A program made the translations under genes and the position numbers. From Deltaproteobacteria bacterium (GTDB lineage Bacteria; Desulfobacterota; Desulfuromonadia; Desulfuromonadales; JAAYDE01): a stretch of 64,000 nucleotides of DNA. How positions within the stretch are numbered: the stretch's first letter is position 1; every line of letters begins with the position of its first letter. The stretch covers positions 1 to 64,000 of the forward strand of contig JAFGRU010000047.1 in the NCBI GenBank assembly GCA_016934985.1, in the 5' to 3' direction. Below, in pieces: positions 10,077-21,947 of this stretch. A model generated the notes under the pieces. That model was not told the DNA's origin. It was given only the letters and a program-made list of their open reading frames with translations, and ran no database searches.

Positions 10077-10952
10077 TCAGATCAAGTCGTACTGTTTCAT
10101 AATTGTCTTGAGCTTCTCCAGACTCTTCGGCTGCAGGGGTACCAGCGGCAGGCGGAGGTGGAGCTCGCATTTGCCCATCAGGGCAGCAGCGGTCTTGACT
10201 GGTGTCGGACTGCTTTCAATGAACATGGCCTGATGGATGTTCAGCATTTTGAGATGAATGGCCCGGGCGTCTTCCCAGCGGCCATCCTGGACGGCGGCAA
10301 CCATGGTCTTCACTTCCTTGGGCATGATGTTGGCGGTGACGGAAATAACCCCTTTGCCGCCGCAGGCCATAATCGGGAAAGTAAGAAAATCGTCCCCGGA
10401 AACCACATCGATTTTATCTCCCGCCTGGGCGATAATTTGACTGATCTGGGTAAGGTTGCCTGAAGCCTCCTTTACGGCCACTACATTCGGCAATTCAGCG
10501 AGACGGATGGTGGTGTCTGCACTCATGTTGACGACCGTGCGGCCGGGCACATTGTAAAGAACCTGAGGAATGGCGACACTCTCGGCGATTTTTTTATAGT
10601 GTTGAAAAAGGCCTTCCTGGGTAGGCTTGTTGTAATAGGGGGCTACCAGCAGAACCCCGTCGGCCCCCATTTTTTTGGCATGGTCGCTGATATCAATGGC
10701 TTCCTGGGTGGCGTTGGAGCCGGTGCCGGCCAAAACCGGAACCCGCTTGTTGACCTGCTCGATGCAGGCTCTGATGACCTGATCGTGCTCCTCATAATTG
10801 AGGGTTGCGGATTCTCCGGTGGTGCCGCAGGGGACGATGACATCGGTGCCGTTTTCGATCTGAAATTCTATCAGCTCGCGGTACCTCTCTTCATCGAACC
10901 GGCCTTCCCCATCAAACGGCGTGATGATGGCGACCATGGATCCTCTGAACAT
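10077..10952 (-). CDS. dapA: 4-hydroxy-tetrahydrodipicolinate synthase
   Basis: Condenses pyruvate with aspartate semialdehyde, the committed step toward diaminopimelate and lysine. 291 aa TIM-barrel of the usual length. GTTGESATL (about 43-51) is the carboxylate-binding block, LYNVPGRT contains the catalytic Tyr, and VAVKEASGN contains the Schiff-base Lys. A strong AAAGGAGGAAAG site precedes ATG 10952. The gene sits between lysA and dapB. Lysine feedback cannot be judged by eye. Confidence 0.97.
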   Translation of the reverse strand: MFRGSMVAIITPFDGEGRFDEERYRELIEFQIENGTDVIVPCGTTGESATLNYEEHDQVIRACIEQVNKRVPVLAGTGSNATQEAIDISDHAKKMGADGVLLVAPYYNKPTQEGLFQHYKKIAESVAIPQVLYNVPGRTVVNMSADTTIRLAELPNVVAVKEASGNLTQISQIIAQAGDKIDVVSGDDFLTFPIMACGGKGVISVTANIMPKEVKTMVAAVQDGRWEDARAIHLKMLNIHQAMFIESSPTPVKTAAALMGKCELHLRLPLVPLQPKSLEKLKTIMKQYDLI

Positions 10953-11009
10953 CTCTTTCCTCCTTTTACACTTTTTCAGCTCGGTTGTGGTTCTTTAGTC
11001 AACCCGGAA

Positions 11010-12263
11010 TTATAAATTGTCAGGGATGTTTTCTCCCTGGATCAGGTTTTCGTAGCTTTCCCTTTCGCGCACGGTCAGGATCTGGTCTTCCTTGACCAGG
11101 ATTTCCGGTACGCGGGGGCGGCTGTTATAGTTGGAGCTCATGGTGAAGCCGTAAGCCCCTGCCGAGGTTACCGCCAGCAGATCGCCAGGCTGGAAAGCGG
11201 CGATTTCCCGGTCGCGGGCAAAGAAGTCGCCCGACTCGCAGATCGGGCCGACGACATCGGCCACCAGGGTGTCTTGTTGCGAACGGTCAACGGGCAGGAT
11301 ACCCTGAAAAGCACCGTAGAGGGCCGGACGGGCGAGATCGTTCATGGCGCCGTCGCTGATGACGAAGTTTTTGACTTCCCCCTTTTTGGTGTAAAGGACC
11401 TTGCAGACCAGAATGCCGGCGTTGCCAGTCAGAACCCGGCCCGGTTCGAAGACCAGAGTCAGATTCAAGCCCTTGGTTGCGTTGATAATGGCTTGGGCGT
11501 AGCCATCGAAATCGGGTGGGGTTTCGTCCTCATAGGTGATGCCCAACCCGCCGCCGAGGTCGAGGTAGCGGATGGCGAAACCCTCTTCCTGAAGGGTCGC
11601 CACGAGAAGGCGGATTTTTTCAATGGCATCTACGAAGGGTGATAATTTGGTCAGTTGGCTGCCGATATGGCAATCTACGCCGATGACTTCAATATTGGGC
11701 AGTGTGGCCGCTTTGCGGTATTCCTGCACCGCTTCCTGAATATTGATGCCGAACTTGGCTTTTTTCATACCCGTGGAAATATAGGGATGAGTCTGGGGGT
11801 CGACATCGGGATTGACGCGGATGGCGACAGGGGCCTTTTTCCCCATTTCCCCGGCGATGGCATTGATCTGCTCAAGTTCCTGGGGAGATTCGACATTGAA
11901 CATGAGAATGCCCGCTTCCAGAGCTTCCCGAATTTCCCGGGCGCTTTTGCCGACCCCTGAGTAGACAATTTTGTCAGCACTGCAGCCTGCCTTGAGGCCA
12001 CGGTAGAGTTCGCCTCCCGAAACGATGTCGAGGCCCGCGCCGTTGTTGATGAAAATTTTCAGGACGGCCAGATTACTGTTGGCTTTAACCGAAAAACAGA
12101 CCAGGTGGGGCACCGACGCAAAAGACTCCTGAAAGCCGCGGATATGACGTGTCAGGGTGGCGTGGGAATAAAGGTAAAAGGGGGTTCCAACTTGGGAGGC
12201 GATGTCCTTGACCGCCACTTTTTCGCAGAACAGATCGTTATCGACATACTGAAAATGATTCAT
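11010..12263 (-). CDS. lysA: Diaminopimelate decarboxylase
   Basis: PLP-dependent decarboxylation of meso-diaminopimelate to lysine. 417 aa, fold-type III. Near the N-terminus FSVKANSN holds the PLP lysine. GVDCHIGSQ, LGGGLGI and FEPGR are the barrel motifs for PLP and phosphate, and CESGDFFARDR holds the active-site Cys of the partner subunit. ATG 12263 has GAAGG upstream. The gap of about 170 bases before it contains no clear terminator, so co-transcription with the upstream lipoprotein gene and argH is likely. It opens the lysA-dapA-dapB-dapL run. Confidence 0.96.
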   Translation of the reverse strand: MNHFQYVDNDLFCEKVAVKDIASQVGTPFYLYSHATLTRHIRGFQESFASVPHLVCFSVKANSNLAVLKIFINNGAGLDIVSGGELYRGLKAGCSADKIVYSGVGKSAREIREALEAGILMFNVESPQELEQINAIAGEMGKKAPVAIRVNPDVDPQTHPYISTGMKKAKFGINIQEAVQEYRKAATLPNIEVIGVDCHIGSQLTKLSPFVDAIEKIRLLVATLQEEGFAIRYLDLGGGLGITYEDETPPDFDGYAQAIINATKGLNLTLVFEPGRVLTGNAGILVCKVLYTKKGEVKNFVISDGAMNDLARPALYGAFQGILPVDRSQQDTLVADVVGPICESGDFFARDREIAAFQPGDLLAVTSAGAYGFTMSSNYNSRPRVPEILVKEDQILTVRERESYENLIQGENIPDNL

Positions 12264-12435
12264 AGCAAACCTTCATTTGATAGTGGCTAAGGGGATTTAA
12301 GCTGATTTGAAAAAACGATTTCCCCCCAATTTTTCAAAAAATAACATATTTTTCAGGGGGGGCATAGCCCGGATTGTTTATGAAGTCCTTCCCGTTTGCT
12401 GTTGATTCTTCAACAAAGCCACATGCATTAGCGGG

Positions 12436-13218
12436 CTAATCAATTTTCGGGAGCACGGTTGAAACTGGATTTGAATCAGCACTTTCAACAATCAGACCTT
12501 GAAGGCGCCATACGGATCGTAAGGTGTAAATGTAGGCCTTGCCTTTCTCAAGCGCCCGGTCGGTATAGCTGTTATCGGCCCAGTAGTCTTCATTGACGGG
12601 GTTGAGAGGGATTGGAGCGTCGCCTTCCTGACGGTAGATGTTATAGCCGAGGAAGCCGGCCTCTGGCTTTTCCGTCGTTCTGACAGACCAGGTCAGAGTG
12701 CTGGTGTCATCCCCTATGCCAATTTGGAGATTTTCCGGGGGTGGTGGCGCTATCAGAAACGCTCTCTGGCTGGTTGCACTATTACCCAACTGGCCTTTGC
12801 GGTTGAAAGGGACGACCTTGTAGCGATAACCAAAGTCGGGTTCCAGGTCGAAATCCCGGAAGAAAATTATTTCTCCTTTTCGGGAGGCTTGCCGCAGGTA
12901 TTCGAGATCGAGATGTCGGAAAACTTCCTGGGATTCGTTGCAGCCGGGGCAGCCGGAGTTGGGATCATAGCCGGTTTTGTAGATGTCAAAACCTTGCAGA
13001 TCCTCAAGCGGGGAACCGTCTTCGTTGGTTTTTGGAATGGTCCAGGAAATAAGAAAATACGAATCTGTCTGTGCCAGGGCCAGGTCCCCGGGAGCTTCGG
13101 GCAGATGGGCGCGCGGAGGTTTAACCGGCCCTTTTACTCCGCAGGCGGCCAAAGAGAGCAACATCAGCATGAGGAGCCCTAGCGAAAGCCCTTTTTTATT
13201 GACAAAACTCAATTCCAT
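12436..13218 (-). CDS. Lipoprotein with fibronectin-type-III-like domains
   Basis: 260 aa. Signal peptide with lipobox LAAC, lipidated Cys26, followed by GVKGPVKPP, a start like that of small LptM-type lipoproteins. The rest shows two FN3-like units: LISWTIP...[10 protein letters not shown]...YRYKVVPFN at about 50-145, and [24 protein letters not shown]...YTLRSV at about 165-245. A CPGC motif lies in the first unit. It overlaps the end of argH by 10 bases, and AGGAG precedes ATG 13218, so it is made from the arginine/lysine transcript. Function unknown; probably an envelope-anchored binding protein. Confidence 0.85.
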   Translation of the reverse strand: MELSFVNKKGLSLGLLMLMLLSLAACGVKGPVKPPRAHLPEAPGDLALAQTDSYFLISWTIPKTNEDGSPLEDLQGFDIYKTGYDPNSGCPGCNESQEVFRHLDLEYLRQASRKGEIIFFRDFDLEPDFGYRYKVVPFNRKGQLGNSATSQRAFLIAPPPPENLQIGIGDDTSTLTWSVRTTEKPEAGFLGYNIYRQEGDAPIPLNPVNEDYWADNSYTDRALEKGKAYIYTLRSVWRLQGLIVESADSNPVSTVLPKID

Positions 13219-14594
13219 TGCAGAAGCTCCTGGCGGGCGCGTTCAATTTCCTTTTTAACGGCGGAAGTCGCCGTTCCTCCGGTTGCGGACCGGGCGTCGA
13301 CCGAAGCTTCCAGGGTTACATAATCGTAGATGTCGCCCTCAATATCCGGCGAAAAGCTGCTGTATTCTTCCTGGGACAGTTCGGGGAGGTCTTTTGCGTT
13401 TTCAATGCAGTAGCGGACCGCTTTGCCGACCACTTCGTGGGCGTCGCGGAAGGGGATACCCTTGCGGACCAGGTAGTCGGCAATGTCTGTGGCTGTGGAA
13501 AAGCCTCTGGCCGCGGCTTGGCGCATCCTTTCCGGGCGGATTTTCATACCGGCGATCATATCGGCAAATATCTTGAGGCAGCCTTTGACGTTGTCGATGG
13601 TGTCGAACAGAGGCTCCTTGTCCTCCTGCATATCCTTGTTGTAAGCCAACGGGAGAGATTTCATGAGGGTCAAAAGATTAATGAGGTTGCCATAGATGCG
13701 GCCGGTTTTGCCCCGGATCAGTTCCGGGACATCGGGGTTTTTTTTCTGCGGCATGATGGAGCTGCCGGTGCAGAAGGAATCGCTCAGTTCGACGAAGCTG
13801 AAATCGGCGCTCGACCAGAGGATGATCTCTTCGGAGAAGCGCGACAGATGCATCATGAGCACAGAGCAGGCGTTGATGAACTCTATGGCGAAGTCGCGGT
13901 CGGAAACGCTGTCGAGGCTGTTGCGGCTGACTTCGGCAAAGCCGAGTTGCCGGGCGACAAATTCACGGTCGATGGGAAAGGTTGTTCCGGCCAAAGCACC
14001 TGCCCCGAGAGGGAGGACGTCGACCCTTTTCAGGCAGTCTTCCAAGCGTGCGCGGTCACGCCGGAACATCTCGAAATAGGCCAGCAAATGATGGGCAAAG
14101 AGGATGGGCTGGGCTGTCTGCAGGTGGGTGTAGCCGGGCATGATCACGTCGAGGTGGGCTTCGGCCTGCTCGACCAGGGCCTGACCCAGGCGTTGCAGCT
14201 GGCCGAGGAGGGTGCGGATCTCATCCCGCAGGTAGAGACGGATGTCGAGGGCCACCTGGTCGTTGCGCGAACGGGCTGTATGCAGCTTGCCTCCCACCGG
14301 GCCGATGCGCTCAATCAGGCGCGCTTCGATGTTCATGTGGATATCTTCCAGCGCCACGGAGAACTCGAAGCTGCCGTTATCGATCTCCTCGAGGATGTCC
14401 TGGAGGCCGCTTGTGATTTGTTCGGCATCTTCCTCCGAAATGATGCCCTGTTTCGCCAGCATCCGGGCGTGGGCCATTGACCCCTGGATGTCATAGTTGT
14501 AAAGGCGTTGGTCAAAGGCAATGGAGGCGGTGAATTCCTCGACGAATTTATCGGTCGGCTGGCTGAAGCGTCCTTGCCAGGGTTTTTCTGTCAT
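13209..14594 (-). CDS. argH: Argininosuccinate lyase
   Basis: Last step of arginine synthesis: argininosuccinate to arginine plus fumarate. 461 aa. The superfamily signature [15 protein letters not shown], with catalytic Ser in its flexible loop, is intact. [13 protein letters not shown] and [11 protein letters not shown] (catalytic His) are present. GAGGAAACAC precedes ATG 14594. It is separated from argG by 337 bases, most of which is the second copy of the dispersed structured repeat. Confidence 0.97.
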   Translation of the reverse strand: MTEKPWQGRFSQPTDKFVEEFTASIAFDQRLYNYDIQGSMAHARMLAKQGIISEEDAEQITSGLQDILEEIDNGSFEFSVALEDIHMNIEARLIERIGPVGGKLHTARSRNDQVALDIRLYLRDEIRTLLGQLQRLGQALVEQAEAHLDVIMPGYTHLQTAQPILFAHHLLAYFEMFRRDRARLEDCLKRVDVLPLGAGALAGTTFPIDREFVARQLGFAEVSRNSLDSVSDRDFAIEFINACSVLMMHLSRFSEEIILWSSADFSFVELSDSFCTGSSIMPQKKNPDVPELIRGKTGRIYGNLINLLTLMKSLPLAYNKDMQEDKEPLFDTIDNVKGCLKIFADMIAGMKIRPERMRQAAARGFSTATDIADYLVRKGIPFRDAHEVVGKAVRYCIENAKDLPELSQEEYSSFSPDIEGDIYDYVTLEASVDARSATGGTATSAVKKEIERARQELLQWN

Positions 14595-14681
14595 GTGTTT
14601 CCTCGTTATTCGTTATTTCCCAATTTCCAATTAAGAAAGTGTCGGTAAATACCTCGTTTTATGCTTTTTTTGCATGTTGGA

Positions 14682-14910
14682 GGACCGGGGTTGCGTCCCC
14701 GGACGACGCCTTACTCTTTTTGCTTGTCCAAAAAGAGTAAGCAGAAAAAGGACACCCCGGCACCTTGCCCTTCGGGTACCCTGCGCTCCAGAGATGTTTT
14801 GAGGACGGTCAGAATTCGCAAAAACCGCTCAACTGCCCGTCTTTTTCTCAAAACATCTCTTCCGCTTCGGCTGCGGAGCAAGGGGGAGAGAACCCCTCAA
14901 ACCCTTAAAA
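14682..14910 (+). repeat. Dispersed structured repeat, copy 2
   Basis: Same architecture as the element at 8988. First hairpin CCGGGG/CCCCGG; second stem 14710-14721/14730-14741 (CTTACTCTTTTT with its complement); long stem 14790-14803 (AGAGATGTTTTGAG) pairing perfectly over 14 bp with 14846-14859. Arm sequences differ from copy 1, yet pairing is kept. It lies between argG and argH. Confidence 0.88.
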
Positions 14911-14931
14911 TACACTTGATAACTTGAGGAT

Positions 14932-16152
<1,221 letters not shown>

Positions 16153-16265
16153 GATCAGCTCCTTGCCGATGATGAAGTTGGTTTCCAACCAGTTTATGGA
16201 AAATAAAGGCCCCGTGGCGGAGTGGTGGTGAAGAATCGTCACGAGGTGTGAAAACAATAGCCTGT

Positions 16266-16922
16266 TTAAAGCAGTTTAATGACATAGGTGCCGGCTATTT
16301 TATCGTGCCAGCCCTGTTTTTGCGCATCGAAGGCCACCCAGATGTAGCCCAGGCATAAAACGATGCTGGAGATGAACTTGCCGAGCACTTCCCGCAGGAT
16401 GGCTCTGCCGAAACCGATCTCTTCGCCGTTGGTGCGGATAACCTTCACTCGCAGTGCCATTTTCCCGGGCGTCTGGCCGCAATAACCGGTAAAAAAAACA
16501 TAATATACGATACCGATCAGAGTGCTGAAGAACCAGGCCAGACCGGCTACCAGTTCCTTGGTGTCACCGTTGGTGGCGTGGTCTGCCAGTCCGAGCACAA
16601 AGACCAGGAGGTACGCTAAAACAAGTTGAACAAGGCTGACCAGCAACGAGTCGACCAACGTCGCCACCACCCGTATCCAGAAACCTGCTTTTGGCGGTTC
16701 TTCCTGGCTGCCTGGCACCTCGGCTGCAGGCTGCAGAACGGGTTCGTCATTGCCCTCGTCATTGCCCCCGTTTGTGGTCGCGTCCGTGGAGCAGAGATAA
16801 AAACGATGATGGCACTGCGGACAGGTGACCCATGCATTATAAAGGGGGACCAGTTCAGCGGACATTTCTTTGGAAAACCCACAACTGGGGCAGGTAATCA
16901 GCATGCGGCGTAGTCCGTTCAA
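16266..16922 (-). CDS. RDD-family membrane protein with N-terminal zinc ribbon
   Basis: 218 aa if read from the TTG at 16922 that overlaps the argF stop, or 212 aa from the ATG at 16904; neither has a strong ribosome site. Residues about 10-45 hold CPSC...CPQC, an MJ0042-like zinc ribbon, followed by an acidic linker (50-75). The RDD domain follows: [12 protein letters not shown], three hydrophobic helices, [14 protein letters not shown] and GWHDKIAGT, all standard. RDD proteins are poorly defined membrane proteins, some linked to ion exchange. Its place between argF and argG is conserved by operon overlap, but no arginine role can be read from the sequence. Confidence 0.85.
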   Translation of the reverse strand: MNGLRRMLITCPSCGFSKEMSAELVPLYNAWVTCPQCHHRFYLCSTDATTNGGNDEGNDEPVLQPAAEVPGSQEEPPKAGFWIRVVATLVDSLLVSLVQLVLAYLLVFVLGLADHATNGDTKELVAGLAWFFSTLIGIVYYVFFTGYCGQTPGKMALRVKVIRTNGEEIGFGRAILREVLGKFISSIVLCLGYIWVAFDAQKQGWHDKIAGTYVIKLL

Positions 16923-17833
16923 CGCATGAGGGTGACCATGATCGCTTTCTGAACATGAAGGCGGTTTTCGGCCTCGTCAAAAACCTTGGAGCGGGGCCCC
17001 TCGATTACCTCGTCAGTGATTTCCTCGCCGCGATGCGCCGGCAGGCAATGGAGTACGATGCAATCGGGGTCTGCCACCTGAAGAATCTCCCGGTTAATCT
17101 GGAAGTTCTGAAAAGCTTTTTCCCGCTTCTTTTGCTCTTCTTCCTGCCCCATGCTGGCCCAAACGTCAGTATTCAGAACATGGGCCTTGTCTGCGGCTTC
17201 AAAGGGATCGTCGGTCAGAAAAATACGGGCACCATCGGCCATGGCCCGCTCCAGGATTATCGGATCAGGCTGGTAGCCTTTGGGCGTTGCCAGTCTCAGC
17301 TCGAAGCCAAATACTCTGGCCGCGTTGATCCAGCTGTTGGCCATGTTGTTGCCGTCACCGATCCAGCAGTAGGTCAGATCGGTAAAGGAGGGGCGGTTTT
17401 CGATGACGGTTAAGAGATCGGCCATGATCTGGCAGGGGTGGAGGAGGTCGGAGAGGCCGTTGATGACCGGGACCCCGGCCCATTGGGCCATGTCGTCGAT
17501 GTTCTGCTGAGCGAAGGTGCGGATCATGATGCCGTCGACGTAGCGGGAAAGAACCCGGGCGGTATCTTTAATGGGTTCTCCCCGGCCCAGCTGGGTATTG
17601 CCGGAGCTGAGAAAGAGGGCCGAGCCTCCCAGCTGAAACATGCCGACCTCGAAAGAGACACGGGTCCTGGTCGAGCTTTTCTCGAAAATCATGCCCAGGG
17701 TTTTGCCGCTTAAAAGGTGATGAGGTTCTCCGCTTTTCTGCTTATTCTTCAAATCGGCAGCCAGCGCGAATATCTCTTCAAGTTCTTCACGCGTCCAGTC
17801 CGAGATAGCTAAAAAATCTTTTTTCAATGCCAA
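16919..17833 (-). CDS. argF: Ornithine carbamoyltransferase
   Basis: Makes citrulline from ornithine and carbamoyl phosphate. 304 aa. SSTRTR (53-58) binds carbamoyl phosphate, and HCLPAHRGEE contains the catalytic Cys and the ornithine-binding region. WIGDGNNMANSW is also typical. The start is a TTG at 17833 chosen because AGGAG lies seven bases upstream. It follows argD by about 48 bases. Confidence 0.97.
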   Translation of the reverse strand: MALKKDFLAISDWTREELEEIFALAADLKNKQKSGEPHHLLSGKTLGMIFEKSSTRTRVSFEVGMFQLGGSALFLSSGNTQLGRGEPIKDTARVLSRYVDGIMIRTFAQQNIDDMAQWAGVPVINGLSDLLHPCQIMADLLTVIENRPSFTDLTYCWIGDGNNMANSWINAARVFGFELRLATPKGYQPDPIILERAMADGARIFLTDDPFEAADKAHVLNTDVWASMGQEEEQKKREKAFQNFQINREILQVADPDCIVLHCLPAHRGEEITDEVIEGPRSKVFDEAENRLHVQKAIMVTLMR

Positions 17834-17881
17834 TGACTCCTAAACGGTTTGGTTCTGAGCAGAGGGAAAGGAAACCGTTTC

Positions 17882-19075
17882 TCACTGCTCTTTTAAAATT
17901 AAATCGAGAATATCGATGGCTTCGTCGATTTCCTCACGGGTAACGATGAGGGGAGGTACGAAACGCAATACCTTGCCGGCTGTGCAATTGATCAGCAGAC
18001 CTTTTCCCATCGCCTGATTGACGATCTCCCCGCCCGGGATGTCGAGTTCCATGCCGATGAACAAACCGCGTCCGCGAATCCCCCGGATAAAGGGATATTT
18101 TTCCCGCAAAGCTTCCAGGCGGCTGCACAAGTATTCTCCCATCCGGCAACAGTTCTCCAGCACCCCTTCTTCCAGAAGGGTCCTGATGGTGGCTACAGCA
18201 GCGGCACACATCAGGGGGTTGCCGCCGAAGGTCGAACCGTGGCTTCCCGGCACGAAGGTTTCGGCGACCCTGTCGGTGGCGACCATGGCGCCTATGGGCG
18301 GACCGCCGGCCAGGGCTTTGGCCAGGGTCATGATGTCGGGACTCATGCCTTCGTATTCATAGGCGAAGAGTTTCCCGGTTCTGCCGCATCCGGACTGGAC
18401 CTCGTCGAGGATCAACAGCAGGTTGCGTTCGTCGCAGACCTTTCGCACCTCCTGGAAATAACCGGCTGGAGGGATATTGATACCCCCTTCGCCCTGGACC
18501 GGTTCGAGCATGACGGCGCAGGTGTTGGGGCTGATGGCGTTTTTGAGCGCTGCGATATCCCCGAAGGGGACGTACTTGAAACCAGGAACGATAGGGTTGA
18601 AGCCGGCCCGAACCTTGTCCTGGCCGGTGGCGCTTATGGTGCCGATGGTGCGGCCGTGGAAGGATGCCAGGGCCGTAATGATCTCAAAATGGTCTTCACC
18701 GTAGCTGTCGCGACTGAATTTGCGCACCAGTTTTATCGCCGCTTCGTTAGCTTCCGCTCCCGAATTGCAGAAAAAGACGCGGTCACCGAAAGAGTTTTCA
18801 CACAGCAACTCCGCCAGTTCAATCTGTTTGGGTATGTGGTAGAAGTTGGAACAGTGAATCAGCTGCGCGGCCTGTTCCTGAAGGGCAGCGACAACCCTGG
18901 GGTGACAATGGCCAAGGTTATTGACCGCCACGCCGGCCAGAAAATCGAGATAGGCTGTCCCGTCCGCATCCCAAAGGCGGCATCCCTGTCCTTTTGCGGG
19001 AACGATTGGGTAACGGCCGTAGTTTTTGAAAATGACCTTATCTGCTCTGGTTATCCATTCCTGGGATTGGGTCAT
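17882..19075 (-). CDS. argD: Acetylornithine aminotransferase
   Basis: PLP-dependent transamination of N-acetylglutamate semialdehyde; the family may also act on succinyl-diaminopimelate precursors. 397 aa, class [37 protein letters not shown] and the Schiff-base lysine in [14 protein letters not shown] are present. The ATG overlaps the argB stop (ATGA at 19072-19075), which indicates translational coupling. Confidence 0.95.
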   Translation of the reverse strand: MTQSQEWITRADKVIFKNYGRYPIVPAKGQGCRLWDADGTAYLDFLAGVAVNNLGHCHPRVVAALQEQAAQLIHCSNFYHIPKQIELAELLCENSFGDRVFFCNSGAEANEAAIKLVRKFSRDSYGEDHFEIITALASFHGRTIGTISATGQDKVRAGFNPIVPGFKYVPFGDIAALKNAISPNTCAVMLEPVQGEGGINIPPAGYFQEVRKVCDERNLLLILDEVQSGCGRTGKLFAYEYEGMSPDIMTLAKALAGGPPIGAMVATDRVAETFVPGSHGSTFGGNPLMCAAAVATIRTLLEEGVLENCCRMGEYLCSRLEALREKYPFIRGIRGRGLFIGMELDIPGGEIVNQAMGKGLLINCTAGKVLRFVPPLIVTREEIDEAIDILDLILKEQ

Positions 19076-19974
19076 GAGGTTTCTCCCCTGGTAATTTCCG
19101 TGCCGATACCTTTGTCAGTGAAAATTTCCAGCAGGCATGCGTGCAGGATGCGGCCGTCGATAATGTGAGCTTTGGAAACACCTTTTTCCAAAGCCTTGAG
19201 GCAGGCGTTGATCTTGGGAATCATGCCGCCCGAGATAGTGCCGTCCTGGAGCAGGCTGTTGATCTCCCGGGTCCTGAGTTTGGGAATGAGCTCCCCCTGG
19301 AGGTCTTTCACGCCGGCCACGTCAGTGAGTAAAATCAGTTTTTCGGCCTTGAGGGCCGCCGCCACCTCGCCGGCCACCAGGTCGGCGTTGATGTTGAACG
19401 TTTCGCCGTTGGGTCCGCAGCCAACCGGCGCGATGACCGGGATAAAGTTGCCCCTGTCGATGAGGGAGACGATCTCGGGGTCAATCTTTTCCACCTCACC
19501 CGCCAGGCCGATGTCGATGATTTCCGAGGTCAGGGTCTCGGGGTTGACGGCCTTCATGGCAAGCTTGCGGCCCTGAATGAGGTTGCCGTCCTTGCCGGAC
19601 AGGCCGATGGCACGGCCGCCGAAGCGGTTGATGTTGGCGACGATCTCTTTGTTGATCTTGCCGCCGAGAACCATCTCCACCACATCCATAGTCTCCTGAT
19701 CGGTGACCCGGATGCCTTGTACGAAGCGCGGTTCCTTACCCATGCTTTTAAGCACTTCGCCGATCTGGGGGCCACCGCCGTGAACGATCACGGGATTCAT
19801 GCCGATGTACTTGAGGAGGATGATATCCTTGGCAAAATTTTCCTTGAGGGTCTTCTCGACCATGGCGTTGCCACCGTACTTGATGACAATGGTCCGGCCG
19901 AAAAAATGTTTAATATAGGGAAGGGCCTCCATGAGGACTTCGGCCCGTTCGATTAGCTTTTCCATAGCAGTCAT
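19072..19974 (-). CDS. argB: Acetylglutamate kinase
   Basis: Phosphorylates N-acetylglutamate, usually the arginine-regulated step. About 300 aa. [10 protein letters not shown] is the phosphate-binding Lys/Gly loop, VHGGGPQIG binds the substrate, and [14 protein letters not shown] is a late conserved block. The frame is open to 20289, but that part is out-of-frame hslU sequence. Candidate starts are 19974 (MTAMEK) and 19965 (MEKLIE). Both sit right after the hslU stop with no strong ribosome site, so coupling to hslU is likely. Confidence 0.95.
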   Translation of the reverse strand: MTAMEKLIERAEVLMEALPYIKHFFGRTIVIKYGGNAMVEKTLKENFAKDIILLKYIGMNPVIVHGGGPQIGEVLKSMGKEPRFVQGIRVTDQETMDVVEMVLGGKINKEIVANINRFGGRAIGLSGKDGNLIQGRKLAMKAVNPETLTSEIIDIGLAGEVEKIDPEIVSLIDRGNFIPVIAPVGCGPNGETFNINADLVAGEVAAALKAEKLILLTDVAGVKDLQGELIPKLRTREINSLLQDGTISGGMIPKINACLKALEKGVSKAHIIDGRILHACLLEIFTDKGIGTEITRGETS

Positions 19975-19975
19975 T

Positions 19976-21307
19976 TCAAAGAATATAGTTGGCCAGATCT
20001 TCATTGGTGGAAATGTCCTCGAGGCGGTCGCGCACGTATGCCGCGTCGATTTCCACATTTTTTTCCTGAAGTTCCGGGGCGTTGAAAGAAATTTCGTCGA
20101 GCAGTTTTTCCATAATCGTGTGCAGCCGCCGGGCGCCGATGTTTTCTGTGCGGTTGTTGACCACCGCAGCGACCCTGGCGATTTCCAGGACCGCATCCTC
20201 GCGGAAGTTGAGGTTGATATTCTCGGTATCCAGCAAAGCCTTGTACTGACGAAGAAGCGCGTTCTGCGGTTCTTGGAGAATGCGCACAAAATCCTCCTCC
20301 GTCAACTTTTCCAACTCAACCCGAATGGGGAAGCGTCCCTGCAGTTCGGGGATCAGGTCCGAAGGCTTGGCGACGTGGAAAGCGCCGGAAGCGATAAACA
20401 GAATGTGGTCGGTTTTCACCGGGCCATGCTTGGTATTGATTGTACATCCCTCGACGATGGGCAGGATGTCGCGCTGGACGCCCTCTCGGGAGACTTCCGG
20501 GCCGTGTCCGCCCTCGCGGCTGGCTATTTTGTCGATCTCGTCGATAAAGACGATGCCGGTCTGTTCGGTGCGCTCTTTGGCAAGGGTCGTGACCTTGTCC
20601 ATGTCGACCAGCTTTTCGGCTTCCATATCAATCAGTATCTCGCGGGCTTCCGAAACCTTCATGCGCCGGCGTTTGGTTTTTTTGGGGAAGAGGCCGCCGA
20701 ACATCTCTTTCATGTTGATGTCCATCTCCTCAGTCCCCTGGGGGGTAAAAATCTCCATGACCGGCATTTTTGAGACCTGCGACTCAATTTCCACCATGCG
20801 GTCGTCCAGAGAACCCATGCGCAGAAGCTTTTTCAATTTCTCGCGGGTGTGTTCGCGGCTCTCCTGCTTTTCCGGGTCGGGATTTGTGGTCTCGCCGGGC
20901 AGAAGCAGATCGAGAAGACGTTCTTCCGCCAGGTCTTCCGCCTTGATGCGGACCTTTTTCGCTTCTTCCTCTTTGACCAGAATAATGGCCAGTTCGAGAA
21001 GATCGCGCACCATGCTTTCGACATCGCGGCCGACATAGCCGACTTCAGTGAATTTGCTGGCCTCGACTTTGACGAACGGCGCCTGGGCGAGCTTGGCGAG
21101 ACGCCGGGCAATCTCGGTTTTACCAACGCCGGTGGGGCCGATCATGATGATATTTTTGGGTGCAATCTCGTCGCGCAGTTCGGGGGCAACCTGCTGACGG
21201 CGCCAGCGGTTGCGCAAGGCAATTGCGACGGCTCTTTTGGCGGCGTTCTGGCCGACAATAAAACAGTCCAGTTCAGAAACGATTTCGCGGGGAGTAAAAT
21301 TATTCAC
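19976..21307 (-). CDS. hslU: HslUV protease ATPase subunit
   Basis: AAA+ unfoldase that feeds substrates to HslV. 443 aa. Walker A GPTGVGKT (57-64), Walker [13 protein letters not shown], the pore motif GYVGRDVE, and a C-terminal sensor-2 region with [13 protein letters not shown]. The final residues ...DLANYIL fit the family's HslV-docking tail. It overlaps hslV by four bases (ATGA) and is followed directly by argB. Confidence 0.97.
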   Translation of the reverse strand: MNNFTPREIVSELDCFIVGQNAAKRAVAIALRNRWRRQQVAPELRDEIAPKNIIMIGPTGVGKTEIARRLAKLAQAPFVKVEASKFTEVGYVGRDVESMVRDLLELAIILVKEEEAKKVRIKAEDLAEERLLDLLLPGETTNPDPEKQESREHTREKLKKLLRMGSLDDRMVEIESQVSKMPVMEIFTPQGTEEMDINMKEMFGGLFPKKTKRRRMKVSEAREILIDMEAEKLVDMDKVTTLAKERTEQTGIVFIDEIDKIASREGGHGPEVSREGVQRDILPIVEGCTINTKHGPVKTDHILFIASGAFHVAKPSDLIPELQGRFPIRVELEKLTEEDFVRILQEPQNALLRQYKALLDTENINLNFREDAVLEIARVAAVVNNRTENIGARRLHTIMEKLLDEISFNAPELQEKNVEIDAAYVRDRLEDISTNEDLANYIL

Positions 21308-21834
21308 GGTAGTGTCTCGACAGTGATTTCATGGTTGGTGTAGATACAGATGTCAGCGGCGATGTTCAGGGCTTTTTCAGCGACCTGCCGGGCATCAAGA
21401 CCGGGATTATCAAAACAGGCCCGAGCTGCGGCCAGGGCGTAGGAACCGCCCGAACCGATGGCGGCGAGGCCGTCGTCCGGCTCAATAACATCCCCGGCAC
21501 CGGAAAGAACCAGGGTCGTATCGCTGTTTGCTACGATCAGCAGAGCCTCCAGGCGGCGGAGAATGCGGTCGGTGCGCCAATCCTTGGCGAGGGCAACTGC
21601 CGCTCTGACCAGGTTGCCCTGAAACTCCTGAAGCTTGGCATCAAATTTATCAAAGAGAGTAAAAGCGTCCGCCGTACTACCGGCAAAACCGGCAACAATC
21701 TTGTTATCGGACATGCGCCGGATTTTTTTTGCGGTGTGTTTCATCACGGTGTTGCCCAGCGTGACTTGACCGTCACCGGCAATGGCTACCGAATTGTTTT
21801 TGCGGACGCAAAGAATGGTTGTTCCTTCAAACAT
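21304..21834 (-). CDS. hslV: HslUV protease peptidase subunit
   Basis: Proteasome-like threonine peptidase. 176 aa from ATG 21834; GAGG lies upstream, and the frame to 21897 adds non-family residues. The start [11 protein letters not shown] shows the mature catalytic Thr after short propeptide removal. [26 protein letters not shown] and [13 protein letters not shown] are all standard. First gene of the hslVU-arg run; the alaS terminator sits about 30 bases upstream. Confidence 0.97.
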   Translation of the reverse strand: MFEGTTILCVRKNNSVAIAGDGQVTLGNTVMKHTAKKIRRMSDNKIVAGFAGSTADAFTLFDKFDAKLQEFQGNLVRAAVALAKDWRTDRILRRLEALLIVANSDTTLVLSGAGDVIEPDDGLAAIGSGGSYALAAARACFDNPGLDARQVAEKALNIAADICIYTNHEITVETLP

Positions 21835-21860
21835 CGCCAAAACCTCGTAAAATTCGGGAT

Positions 21861-21916
21861 AAATAAAAAAAATACTCCAAAAAATCCAAATTTCCAAGGA
21901 CTTTTTGGAGTATTTA
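21861..21916 (-). terminator. Rho-independent terminator after alaS
   Basis: On the minus strand AAATACTCCAAAAAG pairs with its near-perfect complement (14 bp) around a 17-base loop and is followed by eight T residues. It lies 32 bases past the alaS stop and separates the recA-pilT-recX-alaS unit from hslV. Confidence 0.85.
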
Positions 21917-21947
21917 AGGTTGCTTGAAGGATTGCTTTAGATAGTGG

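Noticed and set aside
13218-14480. 420-codon plus-strand frame
   Set aside because: Exact antisense of argH, which is unmistakable on the minus strand.
19975-20289. N-terminal extension of argB
   Set aside because: This part is hslU sequence read out of frame; the kinase starts at about 19974.
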